Source of the DNA: Saprospiraceae bacterium
GTDB lineage: Bacteria > Bacteroidota > Bacteroidia > Chitinophagales > Saprospiraceae
NCBI GenBank assembly: GCA_020631235.1
Contig: JAHDHQ010000001.1
Coordinates: 113,858-177,857 of the forward strand
Direction: 5' to 3'
Length of the DNA stretch: 64,000 nucleotides
Shown: piece by piece, positions 19,955 through 32,098 of the stretch
Layout of the letters: each line of letters begins with the position of its first letter
Numbering within the stretch: the stretch's first letter is position 1
The notes under the pieces: model-generated
Told to the model about the DNA's origin: nothing
The model's input: only the letters and a program-made list of their open reading frames with translations
The model's database searches: none
Made by a program: the position numbers and the translations under genes

Positions 19955-20509
19955 TTAATCTTCGTTTTTTCCAGAGAATAATAAAATCTGATCGGTTCCC
20001 TCTATATTTTCCCATTGGACACGCACATATGACTCATCTATAGAATCCACTTTTATGCCGGAATAATCTGTTTGTATCGGTAAATGACGGTTGTACCGCC
20101 GATCGACCATACAAAGCAATTCTACTTTAGCGGGTCTTCCAAAGTCTTGTAAAGCACTCATAGCCGCATGGATGGTACGTCCTGTATAGACAACATCATC
20201 TATAAGAATTACTTGCTTATTATCCACTAAAAAATCTACTTCTGTGGCACTTGCTTTTAAGGGCAAATTGCGCGTTCGGAAATCATCTCGATAAAAAGTT
20301 ATATCAAGTTTCCCATATTCAATTTTGAGCTTAGGATGGGTCTTTTTGATGATTTCTATTAATCGCTCGGCAAGGATAACTCCTTTTTCTTGTATTCCTA
20401 CAATGCATGTATTCTCAAAGGATTCACAATTTTCGATTAATTGGTGAGCCAGTCGAGCTAATGTAATGCCGAAGATGTGACTATCTAGTATGACTCTACC
20501 TTTTTGCAT
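19955..20509 (-). CDS. pyrR: Bifunctional pyr operon regulator / uracil phosphoribosyltransferase
   Basis: VILIDDVVYTGRTIHAAMSAL PRPP motif; directly upstream of pyrB. Confidence 0.93.
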   Translation of the reverse strand: MQKGRVILDSHIFGITLARLAHQLIENCESFENTCIVGIQEKGVILAERLIEIIKKTHPKLKIEYGKLDITFYRDDFRTRNLPLKASATEVDFLVDNKQVILIDDVVYTGRTIHAAMSALQDFGRPAKVELLCMVDRRYNRHLPIQTDYSGIKVDSIDESYVRVQWENIEGTDQILLFSGKNED

Positions 20510-20811
20510 GCTGCAAAAATATATAATATATGTTTAATGTGAATTATTGAAAGGAATATTGTTTTTGGAAATAGAGCAGTGTCGCATGACTTATTGAATT
20601 TTAGTTAAAAAATATACAATTCCAAGTTTACAATAGTGACAATTCCATCGTAACTTGTCTAATAATTAAAATAATGCCTTAGTCAGTGCACAAAATGGCA
20701 TTCTAATTCGTTCTTATACCGATTATCATCCCCAAAAATCAAAGGCAAATCGGACTTGATAAAAAAATAAAAACATTAAGTCTTTGTAAATAAGGTTTTG
20801 CCAGATAAAAA

Positions 20812-23800
20812 ATGGAGTTGAAAAAAGTCATATATCTATTAACTTTTTCCTTAGCCGCACAATGGCTAACGGCCTATCCTAGCGCAAATCATAAACTTAA
20901 TGATTCTGATATATTATGGAATGTGCAAGACACCATTATCCCTCAAATAGTCACAAAACACGAATTTTGTTTAGTTGATTCTTTGGCATTGGCTGTAGAC
21001 ACTTCGTATGCTTTAATAGAATGGTCTACTGAACAAAAAGATTCCATGATTTATGTCTATACACCTGGAGTGTATAAAGTGACCGTTTATGATGAAGAAG
21101 GCAACTCTGGAGAAGCCTTCCAAGAAGTAAAAGACTTTATTGTCGAAGGCCCTGCCATCATAGGTAATCCATTAATGTGTGATGAAAACACTCAGATCCT
21201 GAGAGTCAATGAAGAACTCTATACCAGATATCAATGGTTCAGACCTGAAGAATCTGCACCGGATGAAAAGGATTCAACGGCACAAATAGAAATAGCAAAG
21301 AAAGGAACCTATACTATAAGAGTACTTGATTCTTTAGGTTGTTCTGCATATGACAGTTTAAATATTGGCTATTACGATAGCTTGGGATTATCCGTCCTTG
21401 GAGATACTGTTTTCTGTCCTGGTTCCACTAATACGATAAATATCGATACGCTTAATCTCATCTCTTTTATTTGGAGCACTGGAGATAGCATTAATAGCAA
21501 TCAAACGATAGAAGAAGAAGGAATTTACTCAGTCCATGGAATCAACAAAGATGGCTGTCAAGTGGATGGGGAAATAAAGGTTAGTTTATATGATACGTCA
21601 CCGGTTTTATTAGAAAGCGATTCTTTATTTTGTGAAGGTTCGACCATAACCATCAAAGCGGATACTTCTAATGTATCAGATTTAAAATGGAGCAATGGAT
21701 CTTCTGCGGATTCTATTATTGTGGATGAGGCTGGAATCTATGAAGTAAGTGGATTAGATAGCAATTTATGTCAGGTTAATGGCATTACTGAAGTTGCTTT
21801 TTTTGAAACAAATGAGATTGAAATCCTAGGCGGCACCCAATTTTGTCAAGGAGAATCCATCGAGTTATTTATTAATGATACTGATTTAAAGGATATCGTT
21901 TGGAGCGATGAATCTACTGGATCATCGATAATCATCAATCAAATCGGAGAAGTAAGTGTGAGTGCCATTGATACGAATGGATGCCGAGTATACGGTAGTA
22001 CTTCTTTAGAGTACTACTCCACCGAGTCCATAAACATATTGGGCAATCAAACCCTTTGTCCAAATGAAGTCGGTGTACTTTACGTAGATCCTAGTCTCTA
22101 TGACAATATCGAATGGAACTCTGGCGTAAAAAGCGATTCATTGTATATCGTAAGCACTGGGGAATATTCTATTACAGCCACTGATATCAATGGATGTTCT
22201 GTCGAAGGAAACATTATCATATTAGAAGCCGAACCTTTCAGTCCAGAAATAGAAGGTGACATTTCCATATGTTCTAATCAAGTAAGCACGCTCATGGTGC
22301 CATCTGGATATGCAAGTGTTGAATGGAGTAATGGCAAGTCCACAAGAGTCATTCAAGTAACAGAACCGGGTACTTATTCAGTGACAGTGACAGATGAAGA
22401 TGGATGCATTGGCATCAATGCTATAGATGTCGAAGTGGCGCAATTTATTCCACCTGTCATTTTAGGTGACGAATTTATTTGTGTCGGCGGACAAACTAGC
22501 TTAAGCATTGCTGGGCAAGGATATACAGATGTGATCTGGGATAATTTCGAACAAGGCGAACAAATCACAGTTTCAGAAGCCGGAAGTTATACCGTTAACG
22601 CTACTGATGCACAAGGATGTCAAGGAACCAGTACATTCATTGTTTTTGAATATCCTCAAGTGGAAGTAGAAATAGAAGGTGATACACGAATTTGCGCGGA
22701 TGCATCTGGTGTTTTAGAAATCAATAATAACAGTGTCAGTACATTCAATTGGGATAATGGGAGTAATGAAAATGCCATAACTATCAATGAATGTAATCGT
22801 AATTACAGTCTAGAATATGTCGACTTAAATGGATGTGGCTATTATGCTGAGTTGTTTGTCCAATGTCACGATAGCATAGAAATAAACCTACTTAATACTA
22901 TCGATATTTCTTGTAATGGAGGAGCAGATGGATTACTTGCTGTAGAAGCTGAAGTAAATAATGAAAATGGGCAATTTATGTACGAATGGTCCACAGGATC
23001 TTCAAACCAATTAATAAACAACCTATCAGCAGGAAATTATAGCATCACCGTTACTGATCAGTTTGGCTGCACAAATATAGCCGCCTACCAAACGACAGAA
23101 CCAAGTCCTTTGCAACTCGAAATCAATACACTCATTAATCGCACCTGCTTTTACAGCCTAGATAATTTTATCGATATCGAGGGCGAAGGTGGTGCTGGTA
23201 ATTACAGGTATACATGGTTAGATGATGATATTCAGTCAGCATTAGAAACTCAATTTTTACCGGGCGATTCCGTGCATGCAATCCCTGATGGGTACTACCA
23301 AATCCAATTAATGGATCAAAACGAATGTGTGGATACTTTCGAAATTAATTTCCAAGGACCTGATACCATTAAAGTAAATAATGTGGAATTAACCGAAGTT
23401 ACTTGTTATGGTGATTCTTCAGGAACTATCAGTTTGGAAGCCATTGGTGGTACGGGTACTCTTAGTTATGATTGGGATCATGAAGCGACTGGAAACAACA
23501 TTGGACAACTAGCTGCTGGAACATACACAGTAGCTATTATCGATGAAAAATCTTGCTCTATAGAGCGTGCATTCGATATAAATCAACACCCAGAAATTAC
23601 GGTACAAGATCAGATCAACAATGAATCCATACCTGGTGCTATGGATGGTAGTATCACTATCAATGTTTTTGGTGGTGTAGGAACCAACTATGAGATTAAA
23701 TGGAGCAACGGTAATTCTACTAGCACTATCAATGGCTTATCTCCTGGTGAATATACGGTTACCATTCAAGATGAAGTTGAGTGCTCCAAGGTACTTAGTT

Positions 23801-25506
23801 ATATTGTAGGCGCCGGCGACTGTATGTTAGATGTATCCTTCAATACCCAAAAAATAAGTTGTTATGGACTTAGCGATGGTGGCCTAGACGTATTATTAAC
23901 TGACCTTGTACTACCCTATCGTGTGTTTGTTAATGGATCGTCATATGCTGACCCAGCAGGTACAACTGCATTTAATAATCCTAACTTTTCTATAGGCCAA
24001 TTAGCTCCTGGAGATTACAGCATAGAATTTTTAGATGCGGCCAATTGCAATCAAACCATTGAATTTAATCTAGAGGAGCCAGCTGCTTTAGCTTTAGATT
24101 TGTTTGTTGGAGATTTTGCTAGTTGTGCAGATAGTGAGGACGGAAATATAATTTCCAACATCGGTACACAAGAAATAAATGGATATTTATGGAGTAATGG
24201 AAGTATGGAGTCTAATTTAACTAATGTGGCGCCTGGTTTTTACGAATTAACCATTACCGACATTAACGAATGTACAACGAGTCGCTCGATAGACTTAACT
24301 TTTGAAGATGTAGCGCTTCCTATCTTATCGCTTCAAGATGTAGAAGTTTATTTAGATATCGAAGGACAGTTTACTTGGCCAGCGGCAAATGCATTTGACA
24401 ATGGTTCAAGTGATAATTGTTCGGCAGTTAGCTTTAATTATGAAATTCCATCTGCCTATGATTGCACAATGATGGATACAATCATTTTAACCATTGCGGG
24501 TAGAGATATTAATAGCAATGTGGCTATTGGTGAAGCGAACATCATTGTCAAGGATAGTTTGTTTCCTGAAATTATGTTGGATACCATACGATTATCTACA
24601 TGTGACTCTGTAGAACTAAGCCTAGCAGCATCAGATTTCAGAGATAACTGTCAGGTAAAAAGTTTTGGATGGGATGATAGTGAAGCGGCCAAAGGTCCAT
24701 TCCCGGAAGGACTTAGCACATTATTATTGAAGGCGGAAGACCGGTATGGGAATGTTAGCACAAAGGAAATCGTGATACTTAATGAAGTTGTTTTAGATGT
24801 AGAATATACGCTTTTTGAGCCGAGTTGTTTTGGGTTCAATGACGGTGAAATAGTGTTCGAAACTGATGGAACCAATGAACCTTTTAAAGTTAACTATGAT
24901 GACAACATTGATATTGAAGCATTAACAGAAGGTATATACACTTTTACTGTTAACGATAAAACAGGCTGCGAAAGGATTATAGAAATCATCATTGAAGAAC
25001 CACCTTTATTAGAATTCACTGTTATCGATTTTAATGACCAGCCGGATATAGGTTTCATCGAGATCCATTTATTTGGTGGTACTGCTCCGTATGGCTTCCA
25101 ATGGTTAAAAGATGGTTTGCTTTATTCTAATGATAAAGATATCTACAATCTGCCTGCAGGACTTTATGAATTAAGTATGCTCGACTCAAAAGGCTGTACG
25201 ATAATAACTGATCCTTTTTATGTTGGCATCTCTTCGAATGAAAACATTGCTAATGACCATGTCGTTAATGTGTTTCCTAATCCTACAGATGGTCAGGTCA
25301 ATATCTCGATTAGCGACATTGAACCTAATAAAACCATGGAAATTAGTGTATACAATTTACAAGGAACACTGGTATATAGCGAACGGACATATACTAAAGA
25401 GAACTACTCTATCGATCTAAGTCACCTTGCAAGCGAAATGTATTTGCTGCGATTAAAAACAGATGATATGGATTATATCCACAAACTCGTCAAAAGTCAG
25501 TTATAA
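20812..25506 (+). CDS. Large secreted protein with Ig-like/SprB repeats and T9SS type A sorting domain
   Basis: Repeated CxxxxxxxxW..G..S..I.V...G.Y.V...D..GC units; SprB units; C-terminal VNVFPNPTDGQVNISI...YSIDLSHLASEMYLLRLKT. Confidence 0.88.
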   Translation: MELKKVIYLLTFSLAAQWLTAYPSANHKLNDSDILWNVQDTIIPQIVTKHEFCLVDSLALAVDTSYALIEWSTEQKDSMIYVYTPGVYKVTVYDEEGNSGEAFQEVKDFIVEGPAIIGNPLMCDENTQILRVNEELYTRYQWFRPEESAPDEKDSTAQIEIAKKGTYTIRVLDSLGCSAYDSLNIGYYDSLGLSVLGDTVFCPGSTNTINIDTLNLISFIWSTGDSINSNQTIEEEGIYSVHGINKDGCQVDGEIKVSLYDTSPVLLESDSLFCEGSTITIKADTSNVSDLKWSNGSSADSIIVDEAGIYEVSGLDSNLCQVNGITEVAFFETNEIEILGGTQFCQGESIELFINDTDLKDIVWSDESTGSSIIINQIGEVSVSAIDTNGCRVYGSTSLEYYSTESINILGNQTLCPNEVGVLYVDPSLYDNIEWNSGVKSDSLYIVSTGEYSITATDINGCSVEGNIIILEAEPFSPEIEGDISICSNQVSTLMVPSGYASVEWSNGKSTRVIQVTEPGTYSVTVTDEDGCIGINAIDVEVAQFIPPVILGDEFICVGGQTSLSIAGQGYTDVIWDNFEQGEQITVSEAGSYTVNATDAQGCQGTSTFIVFEYPQVEVEIEGDTRICADASGVLEINNNSVSTFNWDNGSNENAITINECNRNYSLEYVDLNGCGYYAELFVQCHDSIEINLLNTIDISCNGGADGLLAVEAEVNNENGQFMYEWSTGSSNQLINNLSAGNYSITVTDQFGCTNIAAYQTTEPSPLQLEINTLINRTCFYSLDNFIDIEGEGGAGNYRYTWLDDDIQSALETQFLPGDSVHAIPDGYYQIQLMDQNECVDTFEINFQGPDTIKVNNVELTEVTCYGDSSGTISLEAIGGTGTLSYDWDHEATGNNIGQLAAGTYTVAIIDEKSCSIERAFDINQHPEITVQDQINNESIPGAMDGSITINVFGGVGTNYEIKWSNGNSTSTINGLSPGEYTVTIQDEVECSKVLSYIVGAGDCMLDVSFNTQKISCYGLSDGGLDVLLTDLVLPYRVFVNGSSYADPAGTTAFNNPNFSIGQLAPGDYSIEFLDAANCNQTIEFNLEEPAALALDLFVGDFASCADSEDGNIISNIGTQEINGYLWSNGSMESNLTNVAPGFYELTITDINECTTSRSIDLTFEDVALPILSLQDVEVYLDIEGQFTWPAANAFDNGSSDNCSAVSFNYEIPSAYDCTMMDTIILTIAGRDINSNVAIGEANIIVKDSLFPEIMLDTIRLSTCDSVELSLAASDFRDNCQVKSFGWDDSEAAKGPFPEGLSTLLLKAEDRYGNVSTKEIVILNEVVLDVEYTLFEPSCFGFNDGEIVFETDGTNEPFKVNYDDNIDIEALTEGIYTFTVNDKTGCERIIEIIIEEPPLLEFTVIDFNDQPDIGFIEIHLFGGTAPYGFQWLKDGLLYSNDKDIYNLPAGLYELSMLDSKGCTIITDPFYVGISSNENIANDHVVNVFPNPTDGQVNISISDIEPNKTMEISVYNLQGTLVYSERTYTKENYSIDLSHLASEMYLLRLKTDDMDYIHKLVKSQL

Positions 25507-25511
25507 TAGAC

Positions 25512-26822
25512 TTAACTTACTAACTCCCCATAAAGATCAAAATCTTCGGCATCCGTGATTTTTACCGTGCTAAAGTCTCCAAGTCTAACATAATATTTAC
25601 TGGCATCGACGAGTACTTCATTGTCTACTTCGGGCGAATCAAACTCTGTTCGTCCCACAAAAAATCCACCTTCTTTTCTATCGAACAACACTTGCAGCGT
25701 CTTGCCGATCATGGCTTCATTTTTTTCAGCAGCAATTTCTCGTTGAATTTCCATAAGTTGATTAGCTCTTTGCACTTTAACTTCTGATGGCACATCATCT
25801 ATTAATTGATGAGCGGAGGTATCTTCTTCATGACTATATTGGAAAACACCCAATCGATCAAACTTCATGGCTTGTACAAAGTCACATAAAATATTAAAGT
25901 CTTCATCCGTTTCTCCAGGAAAACCGATGAGCATGGTTGTTCGTATGGCCATCCCAGGTACACGTTCACGTGCATAATTAACCAACTCCATCGTTTCTTC
26001 CATGGTAATTTGTCGACGCATATCTGCAAGGACTTTATTGCTGGCATGCTGAAGTGGCATATCTAAATAGTTACACACTTTTTCTTGACGGGCCATGACA
26101 TCAAATATCTCTCTTGGAAATTTAGAAGGATAGGCATAATGCAATCTAATCCATGTAAGTCCCTCAATCTCGCACAAAGCATCTAATAAATCCGCTAATT
26201 TTCGCTCTTTGTAGATATCTAAACCATAGTAGGTTAGTTCTTGCGCGATGAGCATAATTTCCTTCACCCCATATTTAACTAATTCTTTTACCTCATCCAC
26301 CAAAGCTTCAATCGGCTTAGAAATATGTTTACCTCTCATGAGTGGAATCGCACAAAAAGAACAAGTACGATTGCAACCTTCAGATATTTTCACATATGCA
26401 TAATGTGCCGGCGTTGTAATTTTACGTTCGCCTAACAATTCATGTTTATAATCGATGTCAAATTTCGCTAAAATAGCGGGCAATTCCATCGTTCCGAAGT
26501 AAGCGTCCACTTCGGGTATTTCCACTTCAAGATCTGATTTATACCGTTCTGATAGACAACCTGTTACGTAAAGTTTTTCTAATTCGTTTTGACGCTTTAG
26601 TTCGGCATATTGTAGGATGGTATTTACTGATTCTTCTTTAGCTACATCTATAAATCCGCATGTGTTGATGATGACCACATCTGATGCTTCATTAGAATCA
26701 TGCACTACTTCAATTTCATTGGCTGCAAGCTGAGTAATCAGATTTTCAGAATCCACTAGATTCTTGGAACAACCTAGGGTGATTACATTTACTTTTTCTT
26801 TGTCTATTCTTTTCGTCTTCAC
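25512..26822 (-). CDS. rimO: Ribosomal protein S12 methylthiotransferase RimO
   Basis: VITLGCSKNLVDSENL, NTCGFIDVAKEES, SEGCNRTCSFCAIPLMRGKHIS, C-terminal TRAM-like region. Confidence 0.95.
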   Translation of the reverse strand: MKTKRIDKEKVNVITLGCSKNLVDSENLITQLAANEIEVVHDSNEASDVVIINTCGFIDVAKEESVNTILQYAELKRQNELEKLYVTGCLSERYKSDLEVEIPEVDAYFGTMELPAILAKFDIDYKHELLGERKITTPAHYAYVKISEGCNRTCSFCAIPLMRGKHISKPIEALVDEVKELVKYGVKEIMLIAQELTYYGLDIYKERKLADLLDALCEIEGLTWIRLHYAYPSKFPREIFDVMARQEKVCNYLDMPLQHASNKVLADMRRQITMEETMELVNYARERVPGMAIRTTMLIGFPGETDEDFNILCDFVQAMKFDRLGVFQYSHEEDTSAHQLIDDVPSEVKVQRANQLMEIQREIAAEKNEAMIGKTLQVLFDRKEGGFFVGRTEFDSPEVDNEVLVDASKYYVRLGDFSTVKITDAEDFDLYGELVS

Positions 26823-26863
26823 TTGAACCTGTTTTATTTATTCTCTTATATAACTTAGCGCCT

Positions 26864-26871
26864 TATATTTG
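26864..26871 (+). promoter_or_regulatory. Bacteroidota -7 element
   Basis: TATATTTG (TAnnTTTG) 24 bp upstream of the 26895 CDS; no clear -33. Confidence 0.4.
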
Positions 26872-26894
26872 CGTTAAGCTATAAAGGTAATCAT

Positions 26895-27638
26895 ATGCGA
26901 TTTTGTTTTCTGTTCTTATCCATGGTATTCTTCACTTTATGTGCAGATGCACAATTTTCAGTCCAATATAAATACGGTTTAACCACTACAGATGCTCAAG
27001 ATGAGCACTCTCGATTGGTGGGTGAAAGTGAGGTGTTTAATTTGTCACATGAAGTTGGTTTAGCTTACTGGTTTAAATTAAAAGAACGTAGAGTAGAGTT
27101 CCACCCTTCCATAAATTACGGCACAAATCAAGACATGGATGTGACTATTGATGGATCGACCAAAGAGTATAATTGGCAAAGTTTCTATTTAGATGTACCC
27201 ATGCACATTTACCTATTGGATTTTGAAGGCGATTGTAATTGTCCCACTTTTTCTAAAGATGGTAATGTCTTCGAAAAAGGGGCTTTTGTGTATTTTTCAC
27301 CTGGTATCGGTTATCATCTTTTTGATGATTATTATGCTTCTGGAAGTTTTATTGGTGCTGGAGATTACAAGGTAGAAACAAACAATAGTGCTTTAAATTT
27401 CAGAGCAACCCTAGGCATGGGAATAGACATAGGTTTAGGCGATTTAATTACGATCACTCCATCGGTAGGTTTTGCTTATGGCACAGCCGTACAAAGGGAT
27501 TTATTAGATGGATTGGACACTGAAATCGAGTCGGTTGATATGGTAGAAGCTTCAAATGCTTATACCCAATTTTTACCAGCATTGCGTCTAACTTTCAGGC
27601 CAGATTATCTCAAGGAAAGACGTGGTATGTTTAGATAA
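26895..27638 (+). CDS. Outer-membrane beta-barrel-like protein
   Basis: Signal peptide; alternating beta pattern (LAYWFKLKERRVEFHPSINYG...TPSVGFAYG). Confidence 0.65.
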   Translation: MRFCFLFLSMVFFTLCADAQFSVQYKYGLTTTDAQDEHSRLVGESEVFNLSHEVGLAYWFKLKERRVEFHPSINYGTNQDMDVTIDGSTKEYNWQSFYLDVPMHIYLLDFEGDCNCPTFSKDGNVFEKGAFVYFSPGIGYHLFDDYYASGSFIGAGDYKVETNNSALNFRATLGMGIDIGLGDLITITPSVGFAYGTAVQRDLLDGLDTEIESVDMVEASNAYTQFLPALRLTFRPDYLKERRGMFR

Positions 27639-27658
27639 AACGTTTGTCCCGTCCTACT

Positions 27659-28405
27659 TCAGTCTTTTGAAACAAGTAAGGCCATTCCGAATGATAAGCA
27701 GTACTTAAGAAAGTTCCATTTTTTAGGGAAATGCCACACCATAGAAAGTCCTTCTTTTATCAGAAGTAGACTCAGATGCACATATAATGTTAGCTTAGGT
27801 TTTAGCGCAATTTGTGCTGACTTATAATCGCTGCGAGCATCAATTAACAAATCCGCAATGCCCATTAATGTACAAAGCTTAGTAAAGAAAATACCGAAAG
27901 AACTATCCGCTTCGATTAGCATAACTGATAAGGGTAACTCTCCAGTGGACTTCCCTTCTTCAAGCACTAATTGTATGAGTTTTTGAGATTCCAACACATG
28001 GCGCTTTTCTTCCGTCTTGTGGAAAATATTAGTGGCTGCAGTTAAAAACCTTTTTTCGATGGCCAATTCTTTGACAATGTGTTTTAAAGTATCAATATTT
28101 TGCTTTAGTAGATCATTTGCTCCGGGATGCTTCCAATGAACTTCTGTATTTTGAAGAAACTCAAGGATTGATTGGGTGATAGAATCTCGATCTATTTTAG
28201 TAGGCAAATCATCAATGGTTTGATCAATGTTGTCGATTCCTAGAATGAGGTGATCCAACATTATTTTTGTACGATTATCAATAACTATGTTATAAGCATC
28301 GGTGAGTACATGAAATTCGTCACTCAATTTTTTGTAAATAGATCTAGTTTTAGACCAATCTATCGAAGGTAAGAAGTCGTCCTTATGGCTATGGGTGCTG
28401 ATCAT
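27659..28405 (-). CDS. Hypothetical protein
   Basis: 248-aa ORF convergent with neighbour. Confidence 0.6.
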   Translation of the reverse strand: MISTHSHKDDFLPSIDWSKTRSIYKKLSDEFHVLTDAYNIVIDNRTKIMLDHLILGIDNIDQTIDDLPTKIDRDSITQSILEFLQNTEVHWKHPGANDLLKQNIDTLKHIVKELAIEKRFLTAATNIFHKTEEKRHVLESQKLIQLVLEEGKSTGELPLSVMLIEADSSFGIFFTKLCTLMGIADLLIDARSDYKSAQIALKPKLTLYVHLSLLLIKEGLSMVWHFPKKWNFLKYCLSFGMALLVSKD

Positions 28406-28446
28406 TTAATGCCTAAAATACAAAGTTTCAAGTTTTAGGACAATAT

Positions 28447-30608
<2,162 letters not shown>

Positions 30609-30819
30609 TCATTATGGGATTCAAAAGTACATAATCGAGTTTTAGGAATAAGAAATAATTACAAACAAATGTGGATAAAGCACCGATAAAAATCAGAAGC
30701 TCAATAAAAATGGGGCTTAAAAAGGAGGTGAATAAAAGTATGTTTTTTACTCAAATACTTAATGTAGATTGAGAATTATAAAAAAGTGAAAATATTCTTT
30801 ACTAAAAAGGTATGAATAC

Positions 30820-30849
30820 TTTGTTAAGATAAAATGCTTTGTATATTTG
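30820..30849 (+). promoter_or_regulatory. Bacteroidota-type promoter of tRNA-Lys
   Basis: TTTG (30820-30823), 18-nt spacer, TATATTTG (30842-30849); tRNA begins 30867. Confidence 0.7.
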
Positions 30850-30866
30850 CAGTCGATTTTAAAGGA

Positions 30867-30939
30867 GATCGCTTAGCTCAGTTGGTAGAGCAACGCCCTT
30901 TTAAGGCGTGGGTCCAGGGTTCGAGCCCCTGAGCGATCA
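30867..30939 (+). tRNA. tRNA-Lys (anticodon TTT)
   Basis: GATCGCT/AGCGATC acceptor stem, ACGCC-CTTTTAA-GGCGT anticodon arm, GGTTCGAGC T arm. Confidence 0.97.
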
Positions 30940-30945
30940 CTTAAA

Positions 30946-30981
30946 AAACTCTTGTAACTAGTTTTACAAGGGTTTTTTTTT
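30946..30981 (+). terminator. tRNA terminator
   Basis: ACTCTTGTAA-ctag-TTTTACAAGGGT plus T-tract. Confidence 0.7.
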
Positions 30982-31004
30982 GCCGGTAATTTAAGAAATA
31001 AATG

Positions 31005-31059
31005 GGGCGAGAAGTCTATCTACGATTGCTGTAAGCACATCGGGAAGCCCCTGAGCGAT
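31005..31059 (+). repeat. Direct repeat containing tRNA-Lys 3' end, copy A
   Basis: gggcgagaagtctatctacgattgctgtaagcacatcgggaagcccctgagcgat, identical to 31128-31182. Confidence 0.9.
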
Positions 31060-31127
31060 CACTTCTGAAGCTCTTGCAAAATACTTTGTAAGGGCTTTTT
31101 TTATATGAGTAGTTTAAAGAAATAAAA

Positions 31128-31182
31128 GGGCGAGAAGTCTATCTACGATTGCTGTAAGCACATCGGGAAGCCCCTGAGCGAT
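31128..31182 (+). repeat. Direct repeat containing tRNA-Lys 3' end, copy B
   Basis: Same 55-bp sequence as 31005-31059, 123 bp downstream. Confidence 0.9.
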
Positions 31183-31215
31183 TATATTGTTAAGGATTTT
31201 TTTATTAATAATTAT

Positions 31216-31367
31216 CTCAGCTACAAGCTGAGATAAAGCTAAACTTCATGGTTGATTTAAATGCCTTATCTATGCTAGTAGAGGCTTGTAGCCTCGATTA
31301 AAATTGGCTAACCACCTGCCAATTTTTACATCTTTAGCCTTTTACTAATGCTCAGCTTTAAGCTGAG
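31216..31367. repeat. Composite palindromic repeat, unit 1
   Basis: CTCAGCTACAAGCTGAG (31216), GAGGCTTGTAGCCTC (31281-31295), CTCAGCTTTAAGCTGAG (31351-31367). Confidence 0.9.
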
Positions 31368-31384
31368 ACGAGCACATCTTGAAG

Positions 31385-31530
31385 CTCAGCTACAAGCTGA
31401 GCTAAACTTCATGGTTGATTTAAATGCCTTATCTATGCTAGCAGAGGCTTGTAGCCTCGATTAAAATTGACTACCCACCTGCCATTTTTTACATCTTTAG
31501 CCTTTTATTAATTCTCAGCTTTAAGCTGAG
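31385..31530. repeat. Composite palindromic repeat, unit 2
   Basis: Palindromes at 31385-31401, 31444-31458, 31514-31530; same linkers as unit 1. Confidence 0.9.
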
Positions 31531-31539
31531 ATGAACGAA

Positions 31540-31682
31540 GAGCTAAAAGCTAAGCTAAACTTCATGGTTGATTTAAATGCCTTATCTATGCTAGTAGAGG
31601 CTTGAAGCCTCGATTAAAATTGACTACAGACCTACCATTTTTACATTTTTAGTCATTTATTAATTCTCAGCTTTAAGCTGAG
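31540..31682. repeat. Composite palindromic repeat, unit 3 (degenerate first hairpin)
   Basis: agctaaaagctaagct; GAGGCTTGAAGCCTC 31597-31611; CTCAGCTTTAAGCTGAG 31666-31682. Confidence 0.85.
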
Positions 31683-31742
31683 ACTAGCACATTGGGAAGC
31701 CCTTGAGCATTTTATTATTAAGGCTTTTTTATTAATAATTAT

Positions 31743-31839
31743 CTCAGCTGCAAGCTGAGATAAACTCGATTAAAATTGACTACCCACCTGCCATTTTTTA
31801 CATTTTTAGCCTTCTATTAATTATTAGCTTTAAGCTGAG
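31743..31839. repeat. Composite palindromic repeat, unit 4 (internally deleted)
   Basis: CTCAGCTGCAAGCTGAG 31743-31759 joined directly to the ctcgattaaaattgac linker; middle hairpin missing. Confidence 0.8.
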
Positions 31840-31847
31840 ATGAACGA

Positions 31848-31992
31848 AGAGCTACAAGCTGAGCTAAACTTCATGGTTGATTTAAATGCCTTATCTATGC
31901 TAGTAGAGGCTTGTAGCCTCGATTAAAATTGGCTAAGCACCTGCCAATTTTTACATCTTTAGCCTTTTATTAATTCTCAGCTTTAAGCTGAG
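31848..31992. repeat. Composite palindromic repeat, unit 5
   Basis: gagctacaagctgagc; GAGGCTTGTAGCCTC 31906-31920; CTCAGCTTTAAGCTGAG 31976-31992. Confidence 0.9.
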
Positions 31993-32098
31993 ACGAACGA
32001 AAGTTAACCGGATTAATCTCTATTTCGGAAATCAAATTAAAATCAATATATTTAATTGGAATTTTTATCCTTCTTGGACACCTTAATCCAAAATCATT

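Noticed and set aside
18427-19958. Plus-strand ORFs over tlpA-like, pyrB and pyrR genes
   Set aside because: Shadow ORFs of well-supported minus-strand genes
20510-20560. PyrR-dependent attenuator upstream of pyrR
   Set aside because: No convincing anti-anti-terminator/terminator structure found by eye before the pyrR start
31211-31998. CRISPR array
   Set aside because: Units of about 150-170 bp with conserved linkers and multiple palindromes; no short unique spacers and no cas genes
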